Assembly (NCBI GenBank): GCA_030448185.1
Contig: JAUJNL010000014.1
Location: forward strand, 19,312 to 83,311
Reading direction: 5' to 3'
Origin: Cytophagales bacterium
GTDB taxonomy: Bacteria; Bacteroidota; Bacteroidia; Cytophagales; 172606-1
Length of the DNA: 64,000 nucleotides
Under the pieces are notes generated by a model. That model was not told the DNA's origin and did no database searches. It saw only the letters and a list, made by a program, of their open reading frames with translations. A program made the translations under genes and the position numbers. Position 1 is the first letter of the stretch. Each line of letters begins with the position of its first letter. Below, piece after piece: positions 29,868 through 37,120 of this stretch.

Positions 29868-31361
29868 ATGCCATTCAACTATATACCGTATCGTTTTTTA
29901 GTTCTTTTACTTGTTTTTGCAGCCTGCACCGGTCCCCGCTCCACCAGTTCCGTTAATATTCAAGGTACAAACCCCGTTAAAGAACAGCCTAATATTGTAC
30001 TGATTCTGGCCGATGATATGGGATACGGGGATGTGCACAGTTATAACCGGGAATCAAAAATCCCTACTCCGGCCCTGGACCGTCTGGCCGCGGAAGGCAT
30101 CAAATTTACCGATGCCCATGCCGCCGGTTCCTGGTGCGTGCCTTCCCGCTACGGCATCATGACGGGGCAGTATCCCCTGCGCAAACCCATGGACGTAAAG
30201 CGCGGCAGCTTGATTGCGCCGGACCGCCTGACCATTGCTTCCTTGCTGCGGCGGAATGACTACCACACGGCTCTGATCGGGAAGTGGCACCTGGGATTTG
30301 ACGGGGTGAAGGATTGGGAAGGCGTAGACTACCGCCGGCCTTTTGAGGGAGGTCCCGTGGACCGGGGATTCGACTATTTCTTTGGTATGCATGCCTCCCT
30401 GGATATTGCGCCTTATTTTTATATCGAGAACAAACGTGCCGTAGCCGCACCTACTCAAACTATTGCCGAGAACCAGAGCCCCGATGCCACCAGTACGATT
30501 TCCGGGGCATTCTGGCGGGGCGGTAACATAGCCCCTGGATTTAAGCACGAAGAAGTATTGCCGACTTTTACCCAAAAGGCGGTGGCATTTATGCAAAACC
30601 ACGTGAAAGCGAAAAAAAGGCAGCCATTCTTTCTGTATTTCTCCCTAACGGCCCCGCATACGCCCTGGGTAGCCCAGCCACCCTTTAAAGGAAAAAGCCA
30701 GGTCGGGGAATACGGTGATTTTACCATGCAGGCAGATGACGCCGTGGGCCAGGTGCTGAAAGCATTGGAAGAGCTGGGCCTGCAAGAAAACACCCTGGTT
30801 ATTTTTACCAGTGATAATGGCCCGGTATGGTTTGAAAAAGACGTTCAGCGGTTCAGTCACCGGGCAGCGGGACCCTACCGGGGAATGAAATTAGATGCCT
30901 ATGAAGGCGCCCACCGCGTGCCATTTATGGCCCGCTGGCCGGGTAAAATAGAGTCCAATACCGCTTCTGCCCAGCTACTCTGCTTTACCGATATGCTGGC
31001 CACCTTTGCAGAAGTGGTGGGGGATACCCTTCCGGCAGAGGTAAAACAGGATAGTTATAACCTATTGCCGGCTTTACTCAACAAAGGAGTTGCCCGGCGA
31101 GAAGGTTTAATCATTGAGGGACACACCGTTCGGGAAGGGGATTGGAAATTGATTTTCGGCAACGGTACGGGGGTATTGCAGCGGCAGTGGGGACAGGTGT
31201 CGGTATCACCGGTGAAGGGTGAACTGTATAATCTGAAAGAAGACCCCGCCGAAACCAACAATGTATACACCACATATCCGGAGAAAGTATTGGAACTGAC
31301 CAGGCGAATGGAGCAATACCGAGCGGAAGGAACTACCAGTACGGCGCCACTCTCTAAATAA
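29868..31361 (+). CDS. S1-family arylsulfatase lipoprotein
   Basis: The 497-residue protein is an intact sulfatase. ATG 29868 is chosen, although the frame is open from 29724, because it gives a lipoprotein signal (RFLVLLLVFAACTG). The metal-binding segment is PNIVLILADDMGYGDVHSY, the formylglycine signature is GSWCVPSRYGIMTGQYP with Cys, and IGKWHLG and TSDNGPVWFE complete the active site. A C-terminal GELYNLKEDPAETNN tail is typical. Lipid anchoring places it at the outer membrane, probably on the cell surface, where it could desulfate long polymers before import. It is the last gene of the SusCD-sulfatase unit. Confidence 0.93.
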   Translation: MPFNYIPYRFLVLLLVFAACTGPRSTSSVNIQGTNPVKEQPNIVLILADDMGYGDVHSYNRESKIPTPALDRLAAEGIKFTDAHAAGSWCVPSRYGIMTGQYPLRKPMDVKRGSLIAPDRLTIASLLRRNDYHTALIGKWHLGFDGVKDWEGVDYRRPFEGGPVDRGFDYFFGMHASLDIAPYFYIENKRAVAAPTQTIAENQSPDATSTISGAFWRGGNIAPGFKHEEVLPTFTQKAVAFMQNHVKAKKRQPFFLYFSLTAPHTPWVAQPPFKGKSQVGEYGDFTMQADDAVGQVLKALEELGLQENTLVIFTSDNGPVWFEKDVQRFSHRAAGPYRGMKLDAYEGAHRVPFMARWPGKIESNTASAQLLCFTDMLATFAEVVGDTLPAEVKQDSYNLLPALLNKGVARREGLIIEGHTVREGDWKLIFGNGTGVLQRQWGQVSVSPVKGELYNLKEDPAETNNVYTTYPEKVLELTRRMEQYRAEGTTSTAPLSK

Positions 31362-31461
31362 GTAAGATATATAATCGTAAATGGATATGGACGGGCATCC
31401 CCCGGAAAATTTTCGGTAAGGCTTCAAAACGCCGGGCAATTGTTTTACGCAAGGGAGCATT

Positions 31462-31575
31462 TCTTCAGCCAACCTTACTATAGTGTTTTTTGGCGTACGT
31501 AGCCCTGCCTTTGCAGGAATGAGTCCCTTTCAAGAGCATGAACCTAATACCTACTACTCAATACCTAACCGCCAC
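31462..31575. repeat. Small palindromic repeat downstream of the glycan locus
   Basis: Around 31501-31522 the sequence CCTGCCTTTGCAGGAATGAG forms a short stem (CCTGC/GCAGG) of the kind often seen as dispersed palindromes. It lies between the converging sulfatase and sugar kinase genes and may help terminate transcription. Evidence is weak. Confidence 0.3.
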
Positions 31576-32499
31576 TTACCCCATTGCAATTTCAAACTGC
31601 ACCAAGTCCACAAACTCCTGTACCCGGCTTTCGAGTTCGTCTTTGGAGAGATGAACGATCCGTTCGGTGCCGAATTTTTCCACGCAGAAGGAGGCCATCG
31701 CAGATCCGTAAATAATGCCCCGCTTCATGTTTTCAAAGGAAAGGACTCGGGTGCGGGCCAGGGATCCGATACAACCACCCGCTAACGTGTCTCGCGCTCC
31801 CGTTGGATCACACACTTCTTCCAGCGGCAGCGCAGGAGCGAAGAACACCGAATTTTGATGGAACAGGTAGGCGCCATGCTCCCCTTTTTTAATGATCAGG
31901 AACCTGGGGCCCAGGGTCAGAATTTTCTTGGCGGCCTTGCGGATGGAATATTCACCGGAAAGTTGCCGCGCTTCTTCGTCATTGATGGAAAGCACATCTA
32001 CCATCTTAAGTACGTCTAGTAGTTCGGGCAGGGCCACGTTCATCCAGAAATTCATCGTATCCATCATAATCAGCTTGGGCCGGTTACGAAGCCGCTCAAT
32101 TACCGTTTTCTGCACGGAAGGAGTCAGGTTGCCCAGCATCAGATATTCGCAATTCTGGTATTCCTCGGGAATAATGGGGTCAAAATCAGCCAGCACGTTT
32201 AATTCAGTCACCAAGGTATCCCGGGTGTTCATGTCGTTGTGGTAGCGGCCCGCCCAGAAGAATGATTTCTGGCCTTGCTTGATCTGCAAGCCTTTGGTGT
32301 TAATCCCGTGTTTCTCCATCATGTTGATGTCTTCCTTGCGGAAGTCATCGCCTACTACGGCTACCAGATTGACCTTTTTCGTGAAATAAGAGGCCGACAG
32401 GCTAATATACGTGGCCGAACCACCGATAATTTTATCTGTCTTGCCGAAGGGGGTTTCCAATGCGTCAAAGGCTACGGTACCAACTGCCAGTAAGCTCAT
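31576..32499 (-). CDS. PfkB-family sugar kinase (altered GAGD motif)
   Basis: The 307-residue protein is a ribokinase/PfkB-family carbohydrate or nucleoside kinase: it has the N-terminal GGSATYISLSASYF region with the GDD segment, the NDEEARQLSG block and the C-terminal ATP/anion-hole motif. The last reads DPTGARDTLAGG (residues 231-242) where the family has DPTGAGDTFAGG: the second Gly of GAGD is Arg and the Phe is Leu. The catalytic Asp (D237) is kept. Arg at this position should disturb the anion hole, so activity is uncertain, or a base is miscalled (GGA/GGC versus CGA). Substrate unknown. It may phosphorylate a sugar released by the adjacent locus (inference). Confidence 0.88.
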   Translation of the reverse strand: MSLLAVGTVAFDALETPFGKTDKIIGGSATYISLSASYFTKKVNLVAVVGDDFRKEDINMMEKHGINTKGLQIKQGQKSFFWAGRYHNDMNTRDTLVTELNVLADFDPIIPEEYQNCEYLMLGNLTPSVQKTVIERLRNRPKLIMMDTMNFWMNVALPELLDVLKMVDVLSINDEEARQLSGEYSIRKAAKKILTLGPRFLIIKKGEHGAYLFHQNSVFFAPALPLEEVCDPTGARDTLAGGCIGSLARTRVLSFENMKRGIIYGSAMASFCVEKFGTERIVHLSKDELESRVQEFVDLVQFEIAMG

Positions 32500-32550
32500 T
32501 AGTTGAATGGTTAAATGGATGAATGGTTAATTGTTAACGGGGCCGAAGTT

Positions 32551-32580
32551 AAATAAAAATAGCTACTCCCAAGAGTAGCC
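32551..32580 (-). terminator. Rho-independent terminator after toxin gene
   Basis: On the minus strand the stem GCTACTC/GAGTAGC (32573-32579 and 32562-32568), with a 4-base loop, is followed by TATTTTTATTT. It lies 22 bases past the toxin stop codon and would end the purQ-antitoxin-toxin transcripts. Confidence 0.75.
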
Positions 32581-32601
32581 ATTAATTCTGGGAACACAAT
32601 T

Positions 32602-32867
32602 TTAGGGGAAATACTTATAAATGTCTTTACGATGCAGAAAGCGAATAAATTCTACCGTTAGTCCCTCTACGATTATTCCAGCCCGATAATCACCAATGCG
32701 AATACGATAATAGTTCCGGGATCCTTTCATCTTTTAATGTTTTTAATCATGGAAAGACTACTCGCTGATTGTACCGCCTCAATACAATCGGCTATTTTTA
32801 TCAATACATCTTTATCGCTTATCTTGTCAGTATCTTTCTCAAAGGTCTTGTCAATAACGATATTCAT
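32602..32867 (-). pseudogene. RelE/ParE-family toxin (frameshifted)
   Basis: From ATG 32865-32867 the frame reads MNIVIDKTFEKDTDKISDKD...SLSMIKNIKR and hits a stop near 32731. Shifting frame there continues as KGSRNYYRIRIGDYRAGI then VEFIRFLHRKDIYKYFP, the diagnostic RelE-type C-terminus with the GDYR and HRKDIY motifs. The product would be an about 88-residue ribosome-dependent mRNA interferase. Its ATG overlaps the antitoxin stop by four bases (ATGA). One frame change makes the toxin inactive as read; loss of the toxin while keeping the antitoxin is a common decay route, but one sequencing error would explain it equally well. Confidence 0.8.
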
Positions 32868-33064
32868 TCGCCACGCAATTTCTTCAAAAATTTGTTAGTA
32901 TCGACAGATTGACCCGTACGCCCTTCCTTTATGGCTCTGATTGAGCCTATATCTTCAGCTTCGGCCTCACTGACTGTCTGAGCAGTGGCGCCTAATTTTT
33001 TAGCTAGGGCCAGCAATAACTTCATATCTTCCTTAGAATCAATTTGGATAATAGCAGTTTCCAT
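32864..33064 (-). CDS. RelB-like antitoxin
   Basis: The 66-residue acidic protein (METAIIQIDSKEDMKLLLALAKKLG...) is of the small antitoxin type (DUF2683-like) found beside RelE toxins in Bacteroidota: an N-terminal short beta segment, then helices, and a C-terminal segment rich in Lys and Arg that would neutralise the toxin. Its stop overlaps the toxin start (ATGA), indicating translational coupling. It follows purQ by 37 bases on the same strand. Assignment rests mainly on gene arrangement and size. Confidence 0.75.
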   Translation of the reverse strand: METAIIQIDSKEDMKLLLALAKKLGATAQTVSEAEAEDIGSIRAIKEGRTGQSVDTNKFLKKLRGE

Positions 33065-33101
33065 AGCGAATGAATTTAAATGTTGTCTTTTTATTCCAAC
33101 A

Positions 33102-33803
33102 CTACTTTTGCTCCACTTCTACCTTATGCACAAGGGCTTTCAGAATGTAATACCCGTCCGTGTTGCCTAGAGCAGCTTCAGCCGCCCGTTCGGGGTGCGG
33201 CATCATACCGAATACATTTTTAGCAGCATTGCAGATACCGGCAATATTCTCCAGTGATCCATTCGGATTTGCCTCATCCGTAATCCGTCCGGTTTCGTCA
33301 CAGTAACGGAACAGGATCTGGTCGTTTTCATTGAGTTGTCGCAGGGTATTCTCGTCGGCGAAATAGCGGCCATCTCCGTGGGCAATGGGTATTTTGTAGG
33401 CGCGGTTCTCGTCCAGATCAGCGGTCAGCAGCGCCGACTTGGATTGAGGTTTGAGGTAAATATTTTTGCAGTTGTATTTTTGGTGCGTGTTACGCAACAA
33501 GGCGCCGGGCAACAGATGCGACTCAGTCAGAATCTGAAAACCATTGCAGATGCCAATCACGTAGCCGCCATTTTTAGCGTGGGCAATTACCTTCTCCATA
33601 ATGGGCGAAAACCGGGCAATCGCTCCTGAACGCAGATAGTCGCCATACGAAAATCCGCCCGGCAGCACAATGCAGTCACAGCCCTGCAAATGGGTGTCTT
33701 TATGCCACAATTTTACTACGGGCTGTTCCAGTACGTTGCCCAGTACGTGAATAATGTCTTCGTCGCAGTTGGAGCCGGGAAATACAATTACGCCAAATTT
33801 CAT
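33102..33803 (-). CDS. purQ: Phosphoribosylformylglycinamidine synthase subunit PurQ
   Basis: This is the class-I glutamine amidotransferase subunit of FGAM synthase in purine biosynthesis; it supplies ammonia to PurL. The start at 33803 gives the canonical [16 protein letters not shown]; an in-frame ATG five codons earlier (33818) is less typical. Motifs are [16 protein letters not shown], nucleophile Cys in GICNGFQIL, and the His/Glu of the catalytic triad in MMPHPERA. The length (233 residues) is normal for stand-alone PurQ that works with PurS and PurL. Intact and cytoplasmic. Confidence 0.96.
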   Translation of the reverse strand: MKFGVIVFPGSNCDEDIIHVLGNVLEQPVVKLWHKDTHLQGCDCIVLPGGFSYGDYLRSGAIARFSPIMEKVIAHAKNGGYVIGICNGFQILTESHLLPGALLRNTHQKYNCKNIYLKPQSKSALLTADLDENRAYKIPIAHGDGRYFADENTLRQLNENDQILFRYCDETGRITDEANPNGSLENIAGICNAAKNVFGMMPHPERAAEAALGNTDGYYILKALVHKVEVEQK

Positions 33804-33956
33804 AGGGTCGATATGCAAATGAGATGATATGCCGATGTGCTTCTACAAAAAGGATGAATCCGGGAAATTAGTTCAGGAAGCGCGGAACGTATTTTCGCGG
33901 GTAAAAATAACAATTGTTCCCCGTAAATCTGCACCTTTACGGTTATTATTAGCAGT

Positions 33957-34119
33957 CACCTCACCCTAAATCCCTTCCACAAATCCTCCCCGCAGGCTGG
34001 CCCGAAAACTTCCGTTTTCGTCCCCTGCTGAGAGGGACTTCAAGATTCGACAATTTACTCCCCTTCTCAGTAGGAGAATTCTGAAAGAATCAGCGAAGCT
34101 AACGGGCTAGGGATGAGGT
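33957..34119. repeat. Imperfect palindromic intergenic repeat
   Basis: The gap between purQ and yicC (divergent, about 350 bases) holds an imperfect inverted repeat: ACCTCACCCTAAATCCC at 33958-33974 and GGGCTAGGGATGAGGT at 34104-34119 pair at the ends. Inside is a perfect small hairpin (CGAAAAC 34003-34009, GTTTTCG 34014-34020), and GAGAGGGAC/CCCCTTCTC stretches lie between. The arrangement resembles a short non-coding dispersed repeat of Bacteroidota genomes. Confidence 0.5.
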
Positions 34120-34155
34120 TTCCCCAACAGCTCATTAAACATTTATTGCATACTT

Positions 34156-35037
34156 ATGATCAAGTCCATGACCGGTTTCGGTGCTTCCAGAGCCAGTAAC
34201 GATATGATTGCGGTTACGGTAGAAATCCGCACGCTTAACTCCAAAACGCTGGACGCCTCTTTCCGGCTGCCCCGGCAATATTCCGACAAGGAACTGGAAC
34301 TTCGCAGCCTGCTTACCCAAACCCTGGAACGGGGCAAGATAAACCTGAGCATCGACGTACAGCAAACCGGTGAGGTAAAGCCCAAAGTAACGGTGAACCA
34401 GCCCATGGTAAAGGCGTATTACCAGCAATTGAAAGAAGTAGCTGAAACCGTGGGCGCCGACCAGGGTGACCTGCTCCGCCTGGCTCTGCAACTGCCCGAG
34501 GCCTACCTAACTGAAACGGGCTCCGACGAATCGCTGAACCAGGAATGGACCTTCATTAAAACGGCCATTGAAGAGGCGTTGCGGGCTTGTGATACTTTTC
34601 GGATCAAGGAAGGGCAGGAACTGGCAGTAAACCTGGCGGGCTACGTCACCCGGATTGGCAAAATGCTAAAAGAGATCGAAGCGCACGACCCTGACCGGGT
34701 GCAGAAAATCCGCGAACGGATCACGGGCCATTTGCAGGAAGTGACAAAGGACGAAAACTTCGACCGCAACCGCTTCGAGCAGGAAATGATCTATTACATA
34801 GAGAAACTGGATATCAGCGAGGAAAAAGTCCGTCTCCGCCTGCACCTGGATCACTTCATGGAAGTGCTCCACGGGGATGACTCACCCGGCAAAAAACTTA
34901 ACTTTATTGCCCAGGAGATTGGCCGTGAAATCAACACCATCGGCTCCAAAGCCAACGATGCCACGGTGCAGCGTTTCGTCATCGACATGAAGGAAGAGCT
35001 TGAAAAGATCAAGGAGCAGTCGATGAATATTTTATAA
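34156..35037 (+). CDS. yicC: YicC-family endoribonuclease
   Basis: The 293-residue protein is a YicC-family RNase: the N-terminal YicC_N domain begins MIKSMTGFGAS with VEIRTLNSKTLD and LPRQYSDKELELR; the C-terminal DUF1732 domain has RLHLDHFMEVL, the metal/RNA-site GKKLNFIAQEIGREINTIGSKAND and the KEELEKIKEQSMNIL end. Family members are processive or structured-RNA-cleaving cytoplasmic enzymes involved in sRNA turnover. In many Bacteroidota it sits before gmk; here the next gene is a convergent antiporter. Intact. Confidence 0.95.
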   Translation: MIKSMTGFGASRASNDMIAVTVEIRTLNSKTLDASFRLPRQYSDKELELRSLLTQTLERGKINLSIDVQQTGEVKPKVTVNQPMVKAYYQQLKEVAETVGADQGDLLRLALQLPEAYLTETGSDESLNQEWTFIKTAIEEALRACDTFRIKEGQELAVNLAGYVTRIGKMLKEIEAHDPDRVQKIRERITGHLQEVTKDENFDRNRFEQEMIYYIEKLDISEEKVRLRLHLDHFMEVLHGDDSPGKKLNFIAQEIGREINTIGSKANDATVQRFVIDMKEELEKIKEQSMNIL

Positions 35038-35063
35038 GCCCGTAGTTTGACCCGGCGACCCGC

Positions 35064-36311
35064 TTATTTCGGTTCTGGCAAATGGCGTTCCCTTCGTTGG
35101 TCGAGCCAGTTCATGACCGGGGTAGCCAGGATGCCGTGCAGTACAATGGAAGCCAGTACGGTGAAACCGATAATGGCCCATATTTCTTCGGCTTGCGCAA
35201 AATTTCCCTTCTGTAGGGCATATGCTACGTAGAAAAAAGAACCGATGCCCCGGATGCCAAAGCCGGAGATGATCCACCGTTCGGAAAGCGTCGCTTTTGA
35301 CTTGGAAAGCGTGATCATCCCCACCAGTGGTCGGATCACCAGCAGCAAGATTATGCCTAGTAAAGCTCCCCGTAATGTAAGCGAACCCAGCAAGCCATGC
35401 ACAATGGACCCGCCGAAAAAAATGAGTAGAATCACGATCAGGAGCCGTTCCACCTGATCAGAAAAGGCGTGCATTTGCTGGTGGTATTCGTGGGTACGTT
35501 CGTAAGCCCTGAGGGTAATGGCCGCAATGAATACCGCTAAAAATCCGTAGCCTTGCAGCAGTTCCGTTACGCCATACGTAATAAAAGTAACGGCTAAAGC
35601 CACAAACCCGTAGGCAGCCGCCTTGATGCTAATTTTCTTGGGTAAGCCTACGATCAGAAACGCCAGGAGTTTGCCGGACAACCAGCCCGCCAGTACCCCT
35701 ACCACAAGGCGGTAGCCCAAGTCCTTCCAGAGCCAGTGCAGCAGGCGGTCCTCCAGGGGAATCATGGCGGGCAACAAGGCCAGGGCTAAGTGCACAAATG
35801 GGAAGGCCAGTCCGTCATTCAGACCCGCTTCGGCCGTCAGTCCAAACCGGACTGTATCCTCCCCGCCCTCATTGGGGTCGCCCACTTGCACATCACCGGC
35901 CAGTACGGGATCGGTCGGAGCTGATGCTGCCGCCAGGAGCATAGCTGAAGCCAGCGGGAGGGCGGCCAGCAGCCAGCCGGCGAGGGCCAGTAAACCAATG
36001 GTTAACAGCATGGCCAGCGAGATGAGACGCAAGGGAATTGCCCACTCACGGAAAGCAAAAGGACGGTCGATCTTCAGCCCCGTACCCGTCAGGGATACAA
36101 TCACGCAAATCTCCGTCAGGTGCGTAGTGAGTTCTTTATGCTGGAGAGGATTGGGTATGGGCAACCCGATGGGTAGCGTATAGACGAGCATCCCGAGGGC
36201 GACGTACAAGATCGGGTAGGACAAGGGAAATTTTGCCAGCAGCGAGGGGAGCCAGGCTACGCCCATAATGGCAATGCCCAGCAGCACCAGCAGGATGTTG
36301 TAGAGATTCAT
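35064..36311 (-). CDS. CPA1-type sodium/proton antiporter
   Basis: The 415-residue integral membrane protein has about 12 hydrophobic spans and the hallmark CPA1 sequences AASAPTDPVLAGDVQVG and GLTAEAGLNDGLAFPFVHLAL (the TDP and ND ion-site motifs). It exchanges monovalent cations for protons at the inner membrane for pH and salt homeostasis. It ends only 26 bases from the converging yicC gene, with no long C-terminal cytoplasmic domain. Intact. Confidence 0.92.
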   Translation of the reverse strand: MNLYNILLVLLGIAIMGVAWLPSLLAKFPLSYPILYVALGMLVYTLPIGLPIPNPLQHKELTTHLTEICVIVSLTGTGLKIDRPFAFREWAIPLRLISLAMLLTIGLLALAGWLLAALPLASAMLLAAASAPTDPVLAGDVQVGDPNEGGEDTVRFGLTAEAGLNDGLAFPFVHLALALLPAMIPLEDRLLHWLWKDLGYRLVVGVLAGWLSGKLLAFLIVGLPKKISIKAAAYGFVALAVTFITYGVTELLQGYGFLAVFIAAITLRAYERTHEYHQQMHAFSDQVERLLIVILLIFFGGSIVHGLLGSLTLRGALLGIILLLVIRPLVGMITLSKSKATLSERWIISGFGIRGIGSFFYVAYALQKGNFAQAEEIWAIIGFTVLASIVLHGILATPVMNWLDQRRERHLPEPK

Positions 36312-36460
36312 ACACTTTACAGATAAGTAACCTTGTACGGAATCTTTTCCGGTAAGGATGGCTTTAAGGCTTTAAACGGGCCGGGCAGAAGTGTTTTTAC
36401 ACGCGATGGAATGAGCTTGCAGGTGGTTGTATTCTTATTCTACTGCCGGTAATTAATCAG

Positions 36461-37063
36461 ATGATTTACTTTTTGGTAAATTTTTCCGTTACTAGGATGA
36501 ACAATATACCCCTGTTTAAGATGACCAGAGAATTTATCGAAATTTTTCTGCCCGTGTTTCTACTCTTCTTCGTGGGCGTATTTTTCGTATGGAACTACCT
36601 CCGGCAAAAACAGTTGCAGCAACACTGGACCGGAACGGGTGATCCTAAAGTGACCAGGGCTTTAAGAGCCGCCAGTGTGTTTAAGTGGTTACTTGCCCTG
36701 GCTTGCCTTATTGTCGTATTGTACTCCTTCTGGCCGGACTGTTACCAATTGCTGCTGCCCATTAATTCACTCGATGTCCCAGTTGTGAATGACACGGGTT
36801 TATTACTCCTGCGTATCTCCTTTGGGTGGTTGGTTGCCGTTCAGCTGCACCTGAATATTCTCATCCGGTTTCGCTTCCGCTGGTACGGAGAGCACCCGTA
36901 TGCCTGGGAAAAAATCTTCCTGCTGGCCCAAAAATTAACCCTGGCAGGTGTTCTCTTGCTGCTGATTGGTTTGTTTGTCACCATTTCCAGCTTAGCGGCA
37001 TTGCTGCTTAGTGTAGTGGGCTTGTATTTGTATCAGAAGTATTTCCGGGTGATTTCCTTATAA
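36461..37063 (+). CDS. Hypothetical membrane protein
   Basis: The 200-residue protein has about five hydrophobic spans (near residues 27-46, 70-90, 105-130, 147-170 and 172-190) separated by short charged loops such as YLRQKQLQQHW and RFRFRWYGEHPYAWEK. No family is recognised. In-frame ATGs at 36497 and 36521 could be the true start because the first 20 residues are atypical. It stands alone between two antiporter genes transcribed the other way. The clean open frame and strong membrane pattern support a real gene. Confidence 0.7.
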   Translation: MIYFLVNFSVTRMNNIPLFKMTREFIEIFLPVFLLFFVGVFFVWNYLRQKQLQQHWTGTGDPKVTRALRAASVFKWLLALACLIVVLYSFWPDCYQLLLPINSLDVPVVNDTGLLLLRISFGWLVAVQLHLNILIRFRFRWYGEHPYAWEKIFLLAQKLTLAGVLLLLIGLFVTISSLAALLLSVVGLYLYQKYFRVISL

Positions 37064-37120
37064 AATAATTTCGTGAGGACGAACTGCCCAGTGGGCCATA
37101 AGATTATGTGGTGATTCTGG

